A stretch of 64,000 nt of DNA from Ruminococcus sp. AM36-2AA (lineage in GTDB: Bacteria > Bacillota > Clostridia > Lachnospirales > Lachnospiraceae). Below are positions 26,872 to 35,553 of this stretch, piece by piece (the first letter of the stretch is position 1; each line of letters opens with the position of its first letter). The stretch is taken from the NCBI RefSeq assembly GCF_003461955.1, contig NZ_QTYB01000011.1, forward strand, positions 92,816-156,815, read 5' to 3'. The position numbers and the translations under genes are program-made. The notes beneath the pieces are model-generated. The model searched no databases and was not told the origin of the DNA. It worked only from the letters and a program-made list of their open reading frames with translations.

Positions 26872-27828
26872 ATGAACAACAATACTATATTCGATGACGT
26901 TTTCCGGACGATGGTGGAGAAGATGACGTACTTGCTTGTTCCGCTTATCAACGAGGTGTTCCATACTTCGTATCCGGAGGATGTGAAGATCGTGCATCTT
27001 CGGAATGAGCATCAGCTGGAGGAAGGGGAATTGATCACGGATGCCCGGCTTTTGATCGGGGATAAGGTGTATCATATTGAGTGTCAGAGTACAGATGATG
27101 CTACGATGGCAATCCGGATGTTTGAGTATGATCTTGCTATTGCGCTGGAGAGCAGGCGGAGGGTTGGACGGAGATTTTTTGTGGAGTTTCCCAGGTCCTG
27201 TGTGATTTATTTGAGAACTACGAAGAATACGCCGGATGTTGAGGAAGTGGAGCTAAAGCTTCCGGATGGGCAGGTGTGTGTATATCGGGTTCCGACGGTG
27301 AAGGTGGAGCGTTATACGAAGGATAGCATTTTTGAGAAGAATTTACTGATGTTGCTGCCGTTTTATGTGATGAGATATGAAGAGTCAGCGCATACGATAG
27401 GAGAAAATACAGAGAAGTTACAGGAATTGTTGAGTGAGTACGAGGATATCCGGGTAAATCTGGAGAAAGAGCTTTCGATGGCGGGAAGGTCAGAATTATA
27501 TACAGATTTGAATAGACTAATCGTAAGGATATCCGATTATATTTTCCGGAAAGAAGAAAAAATCAGGAAAGGAGTGGATGAAGTTATGGGCGGAAAGGTT
27601 TTACAGTTGGAATCGGAACGATTACTTGAGTTAGGAGAAGCGCGTGGAAAAATTATTGGAAAGGCAGAAGGTAAAGCGGAAGGAAAAGCTGAGGGTGAGG
27701 CCATTGGCGAAGCGCGGATGAGAATGCTGATCAATCGTCTGATTGCGGATGGCCGAATGGATGAGATTGGGAAAATTATAGACAGTGCGGAGGCTTGCAG
27801 GAAATTATATAAAGAGTATGGTTTGTAA
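26872..27828 (+). CDS. Rpn family PD-(D/E)XK nuclease/putative transposase
   Basis: 318 residues. The N-terminal half is the PD-(D/E)XK-type domain of the Rpn/YhgA family: an FDDVFRTMV start, then DARLLIGDKVYHIECQST, with the ExQ form of the catalytic motif. The C-terminus carries the usual low-complexity GKAEGKAEGEAIGEAR repeat. Rpn proteins promote RecA-independent recombination and are linked to phage defence and gene mobility. TAGGAG precedes the ATG at 26872. Its stop lies 13 bases before a truncated transketolase gene, so its arrival may have caused that truncation. Confidence 0.88.
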   Translation: MNNNTIFDDVFRTMVEKMTYLLVPLINEVFHTSYPEDVKIVHLRNEHQLEEGELITDARLLIGDKVYHIECQSTDDATMAIRMFEYDLAIALESRRRVGRRFFVEFPRSCVIYLRTTKNTPDVEEVELKLPDGQVCVYRVPTVKVERYTKDSIFEKNLLMLLPFYVMRYEESAHTIGENTEKLQELLSEYEDIRVNLEKELSMAGRSELYTDLNRLIVRISDYIFRKEEKIRKGVDEVMGGKVLQLESERLLELGEARGKIIGKAEGKAEGKAEGEAIGEARMRMLINRLIADGRMDEIGKIIDSAEACRKLYKEYGL

Positions 27829-27841
27829 AGGAAAGAGATAA

Positions 27842-28045
27842 AAGATTGAGCAGCTCCACGCAGCATTTGAGGAAGCAAAACAGACAAAAGGCCAGCCGAC
27901 AGTCCTCATCGCAAACACTGTTAAAGGTAAAGGCTCTGCAGTTATGGAGAACAAGGCTGCTTGGCATCATCACGTACCGAGCCAGGAAGAGTATGAGCAG
28001 ATCATGAAAGATTTTGAAGAGAGAAAGAGAAAGGAGCAGCTGTAA
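27842..28045 (+). pseudogene. Remnant of transketolase N-terminal subunit (last 67 codons)
   Basis: The frame without a start codon encodes the end of a split transketolase A subunit: TVLIANTVKGKGSAVMENKA followed by AWHHHVPSQEEYEQ. The thiamine-diphosphate-binding part is missing. It begins just behind the Rpn gene and ends two bases before the start of the next pseudogene, the normal spacing of tktA and tktB halves. Confidence 0.85.
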
Positions 28046-28047
28046 TT

Positions 28048-29388
28048 ATGAATAAGATTCCAAACCGTAAAGCAATTTGTGACGTACTTTTAAAAGAAGC
28101 GGAAACCGATAAAGATATCGTTGTTCTCTGCAGTGACTCCAGAGGATCTGCATCTCTGGCACCTGCCATTGTATGGCAGTGCTCTAGAGCTTCCGAGATC
28201 TGTGAGCGTATCAAAACAAACGTGATGATCGACCCGGACCGTGAACAGAAGAAAAACGGCGGTGTGGCAGAGATCATCCGCCAGAAGACAGGAATGCATC
28301 TTTCCCCGTATTTTCCGGCAGCGAAGTTTGTATGGCTTCAGGAGAATGTGGAGGAAGTAAAACAGGCAAAAAGAGACAACGATCTCTGCCTGGGAACCAT
28401 CGACACCTGGCTTCTGTTTAAACTGATAAAAGGCGAGGTTTATGCAACGGATTACTCCAATGCATCCAGAACCCAGCTTTTCAATATCCATAACCTGAAA
28501 TAGGATAAAGAGATCTGTACCTGGTTCGGCATCAACGTAGAGCAGCTTCCGGAAGTATGTGATTCCAGCAGAGAGTACGGAATGACAGATTTCGAGGGAT
28601 ATTTCCAGGCACCGATCCCAATCTGCGGTGTGATCGGAGATTCCCAGGGTGCTTTGTTCGGACAGGGCTGCATCGAAAAGGGAATGGTTAAGGCTACATA
28701 CGGAACAGGTTCCTCTGTTATGATGAACGCAGGAACAGAACCGATCATGTCAGACCTTGGTCTTGTAACTTCTCTTGCATGGGGGCTTAACGGCAAAATT
28801 ACTTATGTTCTGGAAGGAAACATCAACTACACAGGTGCAGTGATCACATGGCTGAAAGATGACATGGGACTGATCACTTCTCCAGGTGAGACTCAGGAAA
28901 TGTCAGAGCAGGCGAATAAGAATGATACTACTTATCTGGTTCCTGCATTTTCCGGTCTGGGAGCACCTTACTGGAAATCCGACGCAAAAGCCATTATCTA
29001 CGGAATGAGCAGAACAACCGGAAAGAAAGAGGTTGTAAAAGCAGCGCTGGAATCCATCGCATATCAGATCACAGACATTGTGGAGATGATGAAGGCAGAA
29101 GATGGAATGACAGTAAAAGAGCTCTGCGTAGACGGCGGCCCTACAAGAAACCAGTATCTGATGAAGTTCCAGAGTGATATCCTGGGAACAACAGTAAGCC
29201 TTCCAAGATGTGAAGAATCTTCCGCGTTCGGAGCTGGCCTGATGGCAGGATTAAGCTGTGGACTTTACAAGATGGAAAGCATCTTTGAGGTGAAAAACCG
29301 CAACCAGTTTATCCCGTCCATGAATGCGGTCGAGAGAGAGCAGAAATACAGCGGATGGAAAAATGCGGTAGAGAAAGTTCTCGTATAA
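28048..29388 (+). pseudogene. Transketolase B / FGGY kinase fusion remnant with an internal stop
   Basis: The frame opens as a transketolase C-terminal subunit (residues 1-35, DIVVLCSDSRGSASLAP) and then continues in frame as an FGGY carbohydrate kinase of the glycerol-kinase group (AIVWQCSRASEIC, LCLGTIDTWLLFKL). A TAG stop at 28501-28503 stands where related kinases have tryptophan (HNLK-W), so TGG to TAG is likely. The rest of the kinase is open to 29388 with intact TYGTGSS and CVDGGPTRNQYLM motifs. A deletion therefore fused two operon genes and a nonsense change followed. Most of transketolase B and the kinase N-terminus are lost. Confidence 0.88.
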
Positions 29389-29408
29389 TTCTTGTAAAAA
29401 AAATTCTC

Positions 29409-29504
29409 AAAATAACATGCATTTCCAATGTACTCCAGCTACAGAGGAAATGATAAAAAGCCGGTCTTTGCAGCAGCAGAGGCCGGCAAAAATTATATCC
29501 AGGG
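29409..29504 (+). repeat. Structured direct repeat, copy A (upstream of the kinase cassette)
   Basis: Two adjacent stem-loops: CATTTCC / GGAAATG, then GCCGGTCT / AGGCCGGC. A sister copy with the same order, CATTTCC, GGAAATGA, AAGCCGGTCTTTGC and GGCCGGCAAAAATT blocks, lies at 34334-34428. Together they bracket the four-gene cassette. On the minus strand the second stem is followed by T residues. Confidence 0.75.
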
Positions 29505-29515
29505 GTAATTAAGCT

Positions 29516-29526
29516 TATGGTATAAT
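29516..29526 (+). promoter_or_regulatory. Extended -10 promoter of the kinase cassette
   Basis: ATGGTATAAT (TATAAT at 29521-29526 with TG one base before it), about 94 bases before the first gene. The -35 region is poor. It lies just inside repeat copy A. Confidence 0.5.
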
Positions 29527-29619
29527 TCAGGTAGAAATATTTTTCGCAAAAATATGCAGAAATATTTTACTATACTGTTTATACATAATAAATTTACAGA
29601 AGAGAAGGAGAAATAAGCT

Positions 29620-30318
29620 ATGAGTAAGATGTCTAATGTGGTAAAAACGGTTGCAGTGATTGCAATTGCTACGGTGATCGGCCGGTCGGTCGGTTATTTT
29701 ACAGGAACAAGAATGGCGGCTTCCAGTCAGACTGCCAGTTCAACGTCCTCCACTTCCAATGAAGCAGATTCTTCAGCTGCTTCTCAGATCATGAATTCTT
29801 CAGCAAATTCTGACGTCACTTCTGACAGCAGCACATCAGAAACTGCCATTGCAACACCGGCTACGGATTCTCTGTTAATAGAGCACCGTGTATTTAAGAC
29901 TGACGACACTGCAGAACATCCGGAATATATAGTGATCTTTTATGAAAGTGGAAGCAAAAAGCTTGTGCAGTTAAATGATGAAACTCTTTTTTACAAATCT
30001 GCAGGTTATACTCTCGAAAGCATCCAGGGTATTGATGTCAGCCAGGTTTATCCAGGGGTTGAAAATTTCGATTTCATGACAAAAGAAGTTACTGATGAAG
30101 GTGACTATATCAGATATGTGCTCGCATTTAATAATCTTGAGAAAAACGAAAATCTTAAAGCTCTTGACGGAGCCGGAATTATCGTATTAGATGATGGATT
30201 CACAGAAAATAACTATGTAAATGCAGAGACATTATGCCAGTCCATGATTGACAGTGGGCGCCAGGAACTGAAATTAACGGAAATGCCGGACAGCCTTACC
30301 TACACAGTTAATGAGTAA
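29620..30318 (+). CDS. Membrane-anchored protein of unknown function, first gene of kinase cassette
   Basis: 232 residues. One N-terminal membrane segment (about 7-27) is followed by a serine/threonine/alanine-rich linker of about 60 residues and a compact C-terminal domain (about 88-232), presumably outside the membrane. The serine/threonine-rich linker is typical of exported Firmicutes proteins. No named domain was recognised. GAAGGAG precedes the ATG. Its position two genes upstream of a transmembrane Ser/Thr kinase suggests it works in the same sensing pathway. Confidence 0.8.
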   Translation: MSKMSNVVKTVAVIAIATVIGRSVGYFTGTRMAASSQTASSTSSTSNEADSSAASQIMNSSANSDVTSDSSTSETAIATPATDSLLIEHRVFKTDDTAEHPEYIVIFYESGSKKLVQLNDETLFYKSAGYTLESIQGIDVSQVYPGVENFDFMTKEVTDEGDYIRYVLAFNNLEKNENLKALDGAGIIVLDDGFTENNYVNAETLCQSMIDSGRQELKLTEMPDSLTYTVNE

Positions 30319-30364
30319 ACGCACTTCCTCGTAAAAAGCTTTCACCGTCAGGAAGGGAAATTCT

Positions 30365-30721
30365 ATGTATGTAGAAAAAAGAATAGGTGGAGATTATTAC
30401 CAGTATGTAATTTCCATCACCACTTACAATCCGGAGCAGGCAGCTATCCGAACCCTTAAATGGTATGTGAATTATCTGAACCAGAGACTGTTTCAGAGCT
30501 GTTATTCTTATGAACTGACTCACGGAGAATGTTTTCTGATCATCCATCTAAAGGAAAGTGAATATAAAGATACAGAATCCAGAAGTATATTTCTGCAGAC
30601 CGGGAAGGAAACAGCTGACAGTGTACGTGAAGATTTCAAAATGCTGGCCTGCGGAATCATTCCCCTGGAAATTCAGCAGAAAGTAACTGCTGAAATTGAT
30701 GGAATAAAAAAGGAATGGTAA
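30365..30721 (+). CDS. Small soluble protein of unknown function in kinase cassette
   Basis: 118 residues, no signal peptide or membrane segment, mixed alpha/beta composition with a tyrosine-rich start. GGAAGGGAAA precedes the ATG. It lies 46 bases after the anchored protein and about 50 before the next gene, so the four genes look like one operon. No family recognised. Confidence 0.75.
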   Translation: MYVEKRIGGDYYQYVISITTYNPEQAAIRTLKWYVNYLNQRLFQSCYSYELTHGECFLIIHLKESEYKDTESRSIFLQTGKETADSVREDFKMLACGIIPLEIQQKVTAEIDGIKKEW

Positions 30722-30769
30722 GCATAAACATGAAGAAGTATGTGGATCTATCAGGGGGTGGAACAGGAT

Positions 30770-31930
30770 ATGAGAAAGAAAACAAAAAGAATATTTGATG
30801 ACATCATTATCGGTCTCAAAGGAAAAGATGCGCTTGCGTGCCTGGAATCCCTCGAAAAAATCCAGAAGGATTTCTTGCAGGACCGGGATTCCCTTGAAGG
30901 GATCCAGAAGAAGATTGACAGCTATCCCCTGCGTTACCGGATCATTTACAAAGGCTTCTGCAATCAGTGGAGTCTTGCTGAGCTTAACGCTGCATTACAG
31001 GAAAAAAATGAGGAAGTTCTCTATGCCCGGGATCTGATTGAGGCAAGTCTGATCTATGCTTTTCAGAAAAAACTGACCTTTGATCACTGGTACAGTCTGA
31101 TCGTGCAGATCCGCGAATTTGAAAGCAGTGGTTCTTATGATGGATTTCTTATTAATGGGTTCAATGGCTCCTATTCAGCGTTTCCTCTTGCACGTATGGA
31201 AAACTATGTGCAGATGAATTCCTGTTTTTATGCGGAGACTATGTATACACTTCAGCGAACCCTTACTGTGGAAAAGGATCTCGGGAGACTGGGTGAGAAT
31301 CAGGAATTTGTTTCTTATATGTGTGAAAACATACGGATGTTTTGTGATGGCAGAGAAAAATCCAGATATTATATCTGCAAATATTTTCTTTTTTATCTGA
31401 ATACCAGGATCAAATATTATATGGCAAGTGATAAAAACCGACGGATCAAAAGAAACATTTATCTTGATCTTCCACTCAGCAATATTTCCAAAATGGATCC
31501 GAATCGACATGCTCATATGTCCGAGGAAGAGATAAAAGAGTGTCTGGCCACAGCGAAGATCAGTCCTAATAAGTTGTTTGAACTTCTGAACCGATTTTAT
31601 TCCTATATTCTCCTCAGTGATTCGGATGCCAATGATCCGAACTGGGAAGAGTACAGCTTTATGCACAGGATTCTTCAGGGAGACTGCATTTCCCGGTCAC
31701 TTCTTTTACTCATGATCTTATTCTTTGGAAGTGAAGCAGAACTTCCTGATCCGGGACTGATCCTGACAGTAAGACGAATGAATGAGATTCTTCAGGCCTG
31801 CAGATTTCAGGTACTGGATGAGAGCGCGGAAGAGGACAGTCTTGACAGTTTTTTGATTGCCGTTCTCTGTTCTGATGACAAAAAATCAGCGATCAACAGG
31901 ATGATCGGACAAATGAATCTGATGCAGTAA
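30770..31930 (+). CDS. Cytoplasmic helical protein of unknown function in kinase cassette
   Basis: 386 residues, hydrophilic, strongly helical, no membrane segment. The ATG at 30770 is preferred because GGGGTGGAACAGG precedes it; a start at 30740 lacks a site. The N-terminal 60 residues are rich in lysine and leucine with coiled-coil character. I recognise no domain. It ends 27 bases before the kinase gene and is a candidate partner or substrate of the kinase (inference from position only). Confidence 0.75.
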   Translation: MRKKTKRIFDDIIIGLKGKDALACLESLEKIQKDFLQDRDSLEGIQKKIDSYPLRYRIIYKGFCNQWSLAELNAALQEKNEEVLYARDLIEASLIYAFQKKLTFDHWYSLIVQIREFESSGSYDGFLINGFNGSYSAFPLARMENYVQMNSCFYAETMYTLQRTLTVEKDLGRLGENQEFVSYMCENIRMFCDGREKSRYYICKYFLFYLNTRIKYYMASDKNRRIKRNIYLDLPLSNISKMDPNRHAHMSEEEIKECLATAKISPNKLFELLNRFYSYILLSDSDANDPNWEEYSFMHRILQGDCISRSLLLLMILFFGSEAELPDPGLILTVRRMNEILQACRFQVLDESAEEDSLDSFLIAVLCSDDKKSAINRMIGQMNLMQ

Positions 31931-31957
31931 TTTCTGAAAACAGAAGGAACTAATATT

Positions 31958-34288
31958 ATGCAGCAACTGAAACCCGGAAGTAAACTGAATAATAAATACA
32001 GAATTCTTCGTTTTATCGGACAGGGCGGTTTTGCCTTTGCCTATGAAGCAGTCCAGGAGCCTATTGGTCTTAAAGTCTGTATCAAGGAACTTTTTATAAA
32101 AGAATCCAGAGACACTTTTCTCAGGGAAGGAAGAATTCTTGCCACGTTAAAGAGTGACAGTATTGTAAAAGTTCTGGATTATTTTGAGGAAAATGAAACC
32201 AGTTATATTGTACTTGAATATCTGGAAGGAATAACCTTAAAAGAATATGTAAAGCGATATGGACCAATTCCGGCAGACCAGCTTTTTTCTGCGATTCTTC
32301 CAATCCTGTCGGGGCTTTCCCTGATACATAAGCGTGGTCTGATTCACAGAGATATTGCTCCGGACAATCTTATGGTCCTAGGCACGGATTTTTCCGGTGG
32401 ACCTTCGCAGACTCTGCGGTTGAAACTTTTTGATTTCGGGACAGCAAGGGAATGTGGAAGGGATGAATATACCTGTACTCTGAAGGATGGTTACAGTCCG
32501 ATAGAGCAGGTAAGTTCTCAGGGAAACCAGGGAACGACGACAGATATTTATGCTCTTTCAGCTACTTTATGGTATTGTCTTACAGGTAAGATACCGGATG
32601 GAGCGTACAGTCGTCTTCTGGATGATAATCTAAAGGCGCCTTCCAATCTGGGGATAGAAATCGATCCTGAGCTGGAAGATATTCTGATGAGAGGACTGTC
32701 CCTGCAAAAAGAAGACCGGCCGCAGAGTATTGATGAAATGCTGGCGATCGTGGGCAGAGAGCAGGCTGTGAAGAAAGCAGGCGATGGCAGCAGAGCAGCA
32801 AAAAGACCTCAAAAAAGAAAAAAGGTGTTTTTTGCCTGTGGTGTTTTCTGTCTCTTTGCGATACTTACGCTGTTGGGTGTTTTTCTTTACCGGAAAAATA
32901 CACCGCTGGAATATAATGCGGAGACCATGTATCAGGTGACTCTGACTCCGGACGATAAATTTACAGTAGTCGGATATAATGAATCCATAAAAATTCTGGA
33001 GGAACGTCTGAAGCGATTTGCTGTCAAAAGTGGAAGGTATTCTTTAACAGAAAATAAAGGAGTTCTTACCATGCTCCTGCTGAAGGAAGATTTTCCGAAA
33101 AATACAGCCGGTGGCAATAATTACAAATCTACAGATACTGATTCAGCTTCAGTTCCGGAATATGTCCTGAAAGCTTATCTTACCCGGGCTGTAGATCTGA
33201 TCATTCAAAGCCGCGAAAAAGGAGATACTTTTAACGAAAATCTGAAACTGGATCAGACGAAGGACTTTACCCTGACCTGGCACAAAGGGTCCGTTTCGGA
33301 GGTGAAATCTGACAGCGCGATGACTTCCACACAGAACTCCAATGGTTATTACGAAGTGATCTTTTCAAAAGATTTTCTCTCCCGGAACAGAGAAAAGATA
33401 AGATCCTGGAATAATAATTATGCCATTTATCAGGATCCTGATGATATTCCGTCAGTAACTCCTTATACGACCATTCCTATGGAAGATGGAAGAGGCTGTT
33501 ATCTGACAGATAATGATAATGGTGCTTTTTCAGATCTTCTTAAGTATAATCTGACGCATCCACCACTGGAACACAGCTTCTCCATTTCTATTAAAGAACA
33601 GGTGGACTGGCAGACGGATGACAGCAGTTTTGGGGAAGATCAGGTCAGAGAGAATAAGATAAATGATGGAATTTACTGTTCTGTTTATGGAAGCATGACG
33701 GATGGAGAAGAAATGGATTGCTATCAGGCATTGCGTAATCGACTGGACAGCCTTGATATCTCCTATGCGCTTGGAAAAATGGATGCTCTCACAGCAGTAA
33801 CGAAAGGCTGTGACGCACCGGCTTATCGTTTTCTATCTGTTAAGATAAATTCATCTGATGAGAAACTGCAATATTGGGATGTATGGAATCTGATCGCATG
33901 CAGCCACACGTTTTGTCTGACAGATGGGGATGGAAATATTGGGTGGATCTTTGATTACACAACTACTGTGGATGAGAATGGAATTACGATCGCGCAGACA
34001 GAACTGCCGGGTAGTTTTCAGGATGAAGATAAGACAGTTTATCTGTCATATTTGAACGGAGCTGATACGATCCGTATGATGTCGGGAAAAGTTCAGGGAG
34101 ACGGGAGCTGTTGCTTTGATCATTTTGCAAATGGAGCGGAGATTTCGGATGATAACAGATGGATCATTCCGCTGATCGGAACCTGTATCAAAAATGATCT
34201 GCCGGTAGAACTTTTACCCTATGATCTGAAGCTCAGAAATGAAACAGTAAATGACTGGAAATCTCTGGGGCTTTTTATTGAAAAATAG
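31958..34288 (+). CDS. Transmembrane serine/threonine protein kinase with novel extracytoplasmic region
   Basis: 776 residues. The kinase domain (about 14-270) is complete: glycine loop GQGGFAFAYE (21-30), lysine K43, glutamate E57, catalytic HRDIAPDN (130-137) and DFG (159-161). A basic linker and one membrane segment (about 288-310) lead to an extracytoplasmic region of about 460 residues. No PASTA repeats, found in the common Firmicutes PrkC/Stk kinases, are present. The outer region seems to contain two related alpha/beta units (about 325-460 and 545-680) with a faint similarity to SecD-type domains. It is the last gene of the cassette, ending about 45 bases before repeat copy B. It probably senses an external or membrane signal. 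Confidence 0.92.
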   Translation: MQQLKPGSKLNNKYRILRFIGQGGFAFAYEAVQEPIGLKVCIKELFIKESRDTFLREGRILATLKSDSIVKVLDYFEENETSYIVLEYLEGITLKEYVKRYGPIPADQLFSAILPILSGLSLIHKRGLIHRDIAPDNLMVLGTDFSGGPSQTLRLKLFDFGTARECGRDEYTCTLKDGYSPIEQVSSQGNQGTTTDIYALSATLWYCLTGKIPDGAYSRLLDDNLKAPSNLGIEIDPELEDILMRGLSLQKEDRPQSIDEMLAIVGREQAVKKAGDGSRAAKRPQKRKKVFFACGVFCLFAILTLLGVFLYRKNTPLEYNAETMYQVTLTPDDKFTVVGYNESIKILEERLKRFAVKSGRYSLTENKGVLTMLLLKEDFPKNTAGGNNYKSTDTDSASVPEYVLKAYLTRAVDLIIQSREKGDTFNENLKLDQTKDFTLTWHKGSVSEVKSDSAMTSTQNSNGYYEVIFSKDFLSRNREKIRSWNNNYAIYQDPDDIPSVTPYTTIPMEDGRGCYLTDNDNGAFSDLLKYNLTHPPLEHSFSISIKEQVDWQTDDSSFGEDQVRENKINDGIYCSVYGSMTDGEEMDCYQALRNRLDSLDISYALGKMDALTAVTKGCDAPAYRFLSVKINSSDEKLQYWDVWNLIACSHTFCLTDGDGNIGWIFDYTTTVDENGITIAQTELPGSFQDEDKTVYLSYLNGADTIRMMSGKVQGDGSCCFDHFANGAEISDDNRWIIPLIGTCIKNDLPVELLPYDLKLRNETVNDWKSLGLFIEK

Positions 34289-34333
34289 CCAGTCAGATGT
34301 CGGCTTGACCCTGTGAGGATGTCAGATTATAAT

Positions 34334-34428
34334 AAAATAACAGGCATTTCCTGTATGCTTCAGAGGTATTGGAAATGACGGAAAGCCGGTCTTTGCCATA
34401 ACAGCAGGGCCGGCAAAAATTGTATACA
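34334..34428 (+). repeat. Structured direct repeat, copy B (downstream of the kinase cassette)
   Basis: Same orientation and block order as copy A at 29409-29504, including GCATTTCC, GGAAATGA, AAGCCGGTCTTTGC and GGCCGGCAAAAATT. It starts 45 bases after the kinase stop. Confidence 0.75.
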
Positions 34429-34489
34429 GGTACAGAAATACCTGAAAGAAAGGACGGGAAGCCATAAGTGCTTACCCTGGTAAAGAATT

Positions 34490-35305
34490 ATGATATATAT
34501 CAGTCATCTTCTGCCGGATCATGAGATGAACGAGATTATCGAGCAGACAGGAGTGGGAATCGAAAGTATTGAATTTTCGATAGCAGACAATCTGGATCAT
34601 CTGAATGATTCCATTGGCAGCTACCGGGAACGGTTGAAATTTATGGACTGTCGGGGACTGACCCTGCATGGACCGTTTATGAATATCGATCCCGCGGCTT
34701 TTGACAGCGAAGTGCGTAAAATTACGATGATGCGTTTTCACCAGACTTATACAGCAGGTATGGAACTTGGGGCAAAAAAGATCATCTATCATACCTGCAT
34801 GAACCCTTATGTCCACTATCTTCAGGGCTGGCCTGAGAGAGTTGCGGAGTTTTTCGGAGAATTTCTGGAAAAGCATAAAGAGCTGGAAGTTGTGATGGAG
34901 AATGTGTTTGACCCGCAGATCGATCCGGTTCTGGATGTTTATAAACTTCTTGGGGAAAAATATCCGAATTTCCATCTCTGTTTTGACATGGGGCACGCCC
35001 ACTGTTATTCGAAGATCCCGGTTCTGGAATGGACAGAGAAGCTGGCGCCTTATGTGACCCATGTCCATGTTCACGACAACAATGGTGACCGGGATTCCCA
35101 TGCTGCCCTGGGGGCCGGAAATATCCCTTATGAAAGGGTACTGGGACTGCTTCCGGAAACCAGGGAGCGGACGTGGACCATTGAGTGTTGCAGCAAAAAG
35201 GATGTTCTGCAGTCAATTCGTGTGCTTCATAACATCAGCAGGACACGGAAAGAAAATCTACAGCGATCCCGGGAATTATTTGACATAAAATTTCCAAACT
35301 GTTAG
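34490..35305 (+). CDS. Sugar phosphate isomerase/epimerase-like TIM-barrel protein
   Basis: 271 residues of the xylose-isomerase-like TIM barrel family. Metal and active-site residues fit the family: VMENVF (Glu), CFDMGHAHCY (Asp and His), HVHDNNGDRDSHAALGAGN (His and Asp) and TIECC (Glu). It probably isomerises or epimerises a sugar or inositol-like compound. The ribosome site before the ATG is weak, suggesting low expression. It stands alone between the kinase cassette and the surface-protein gene. Confidence 0.88.
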   Translation: MIYISHLLPDHEMNEIIEQTGVGIESIEFSIADNLDHLNDSIGSYRERLKFMDCRGLTLHGPFMNIDPAAFDSEVRKITMMRFHQTYTAGMELGAKKIIYHTCMNPYVHYLQGWPERVAEFFGEFLEKHKELEVVMENVFDPQIDPVLDVYKLLGEKYPNFHLCFDMGHAHCYSKIPVLEWTEKLAPYVTHVHVHDNNGDRDSHAALGAGNIPYERVLGLLPETRERTWTIECCSKKDVLQSIRVLHNISRTRKENLQRSRELFDIKFPNC

Positions 35306-35319
35306 AATAACAGAAGAAA

Positions 35320-35475
35320 CAACTGCATATTTCAGATGAGGTGAACTGCCACAGACAGTTCTTAAAGGAGGATTCCAGCGTGAGGTCTGAATCGCATCTC
35401 TGCCACGTCATTTACATTATTTTTTCGCAGAGGGGATAAGAGTATCTGAGATATTCAGCTAAAATTAAATACAAC
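35320..35475 (+). promoter_or_regulatory. Candidate cobalamin-type riboswitch, divergent, before the surface-protein gene
   Basis: The leader has a hairpin GAACTG / CAGTTC (35343-35361), then AAAGGAGG, GCGTGAGGTCTGAATC, CTGCCACGTC and ATTTA in the order of the cobalamin aptamer core (compare the clear riboswitch at 40481-40647: GGGAA, GGTGAGAATCC, GTGCTACTGT, ATTT). Near the end CTGAGATATTCAG could form the B12-box hairpin but deviates from the consensus. An intrinsic terminator follows before the start codon, as in transcription-attenuating riboswitches. A different leader RNA remains possible. Confidence 0.42.
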
Positions 35476-35491
35476 TAACCGATAGAAAATC

Positions 35492-35522
35492 AGTTCTCTC
35501 ATTTCAGTGAGGGAACTTTTTT
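35492..35522 (+). terminator. Leader terminator before the 1604-residue protein gene
   Basis: GTTCTCTCA pairs with TGAGGGAAC (9 bp, loop TTTCAG) and is followed by six or seven T residues. It ends 31 bases before the ATG, so it must be regulated or leaky for the gene to be expressed. Confidence 0.88.
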
Positions 35523-35553
35523 AGTGCGGAAATAAAAGGAAAGGAAAAAAAGA

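Noticed and set aside
29409..29504. Intrinsic terminator for the plus-strand FGGY pseudogene
   Set aside because: On the plus strand the stem is followed by A residues, not T; a terminator reading would only work on the minus strand, where no gene ends. It was treated as a structured repeat.
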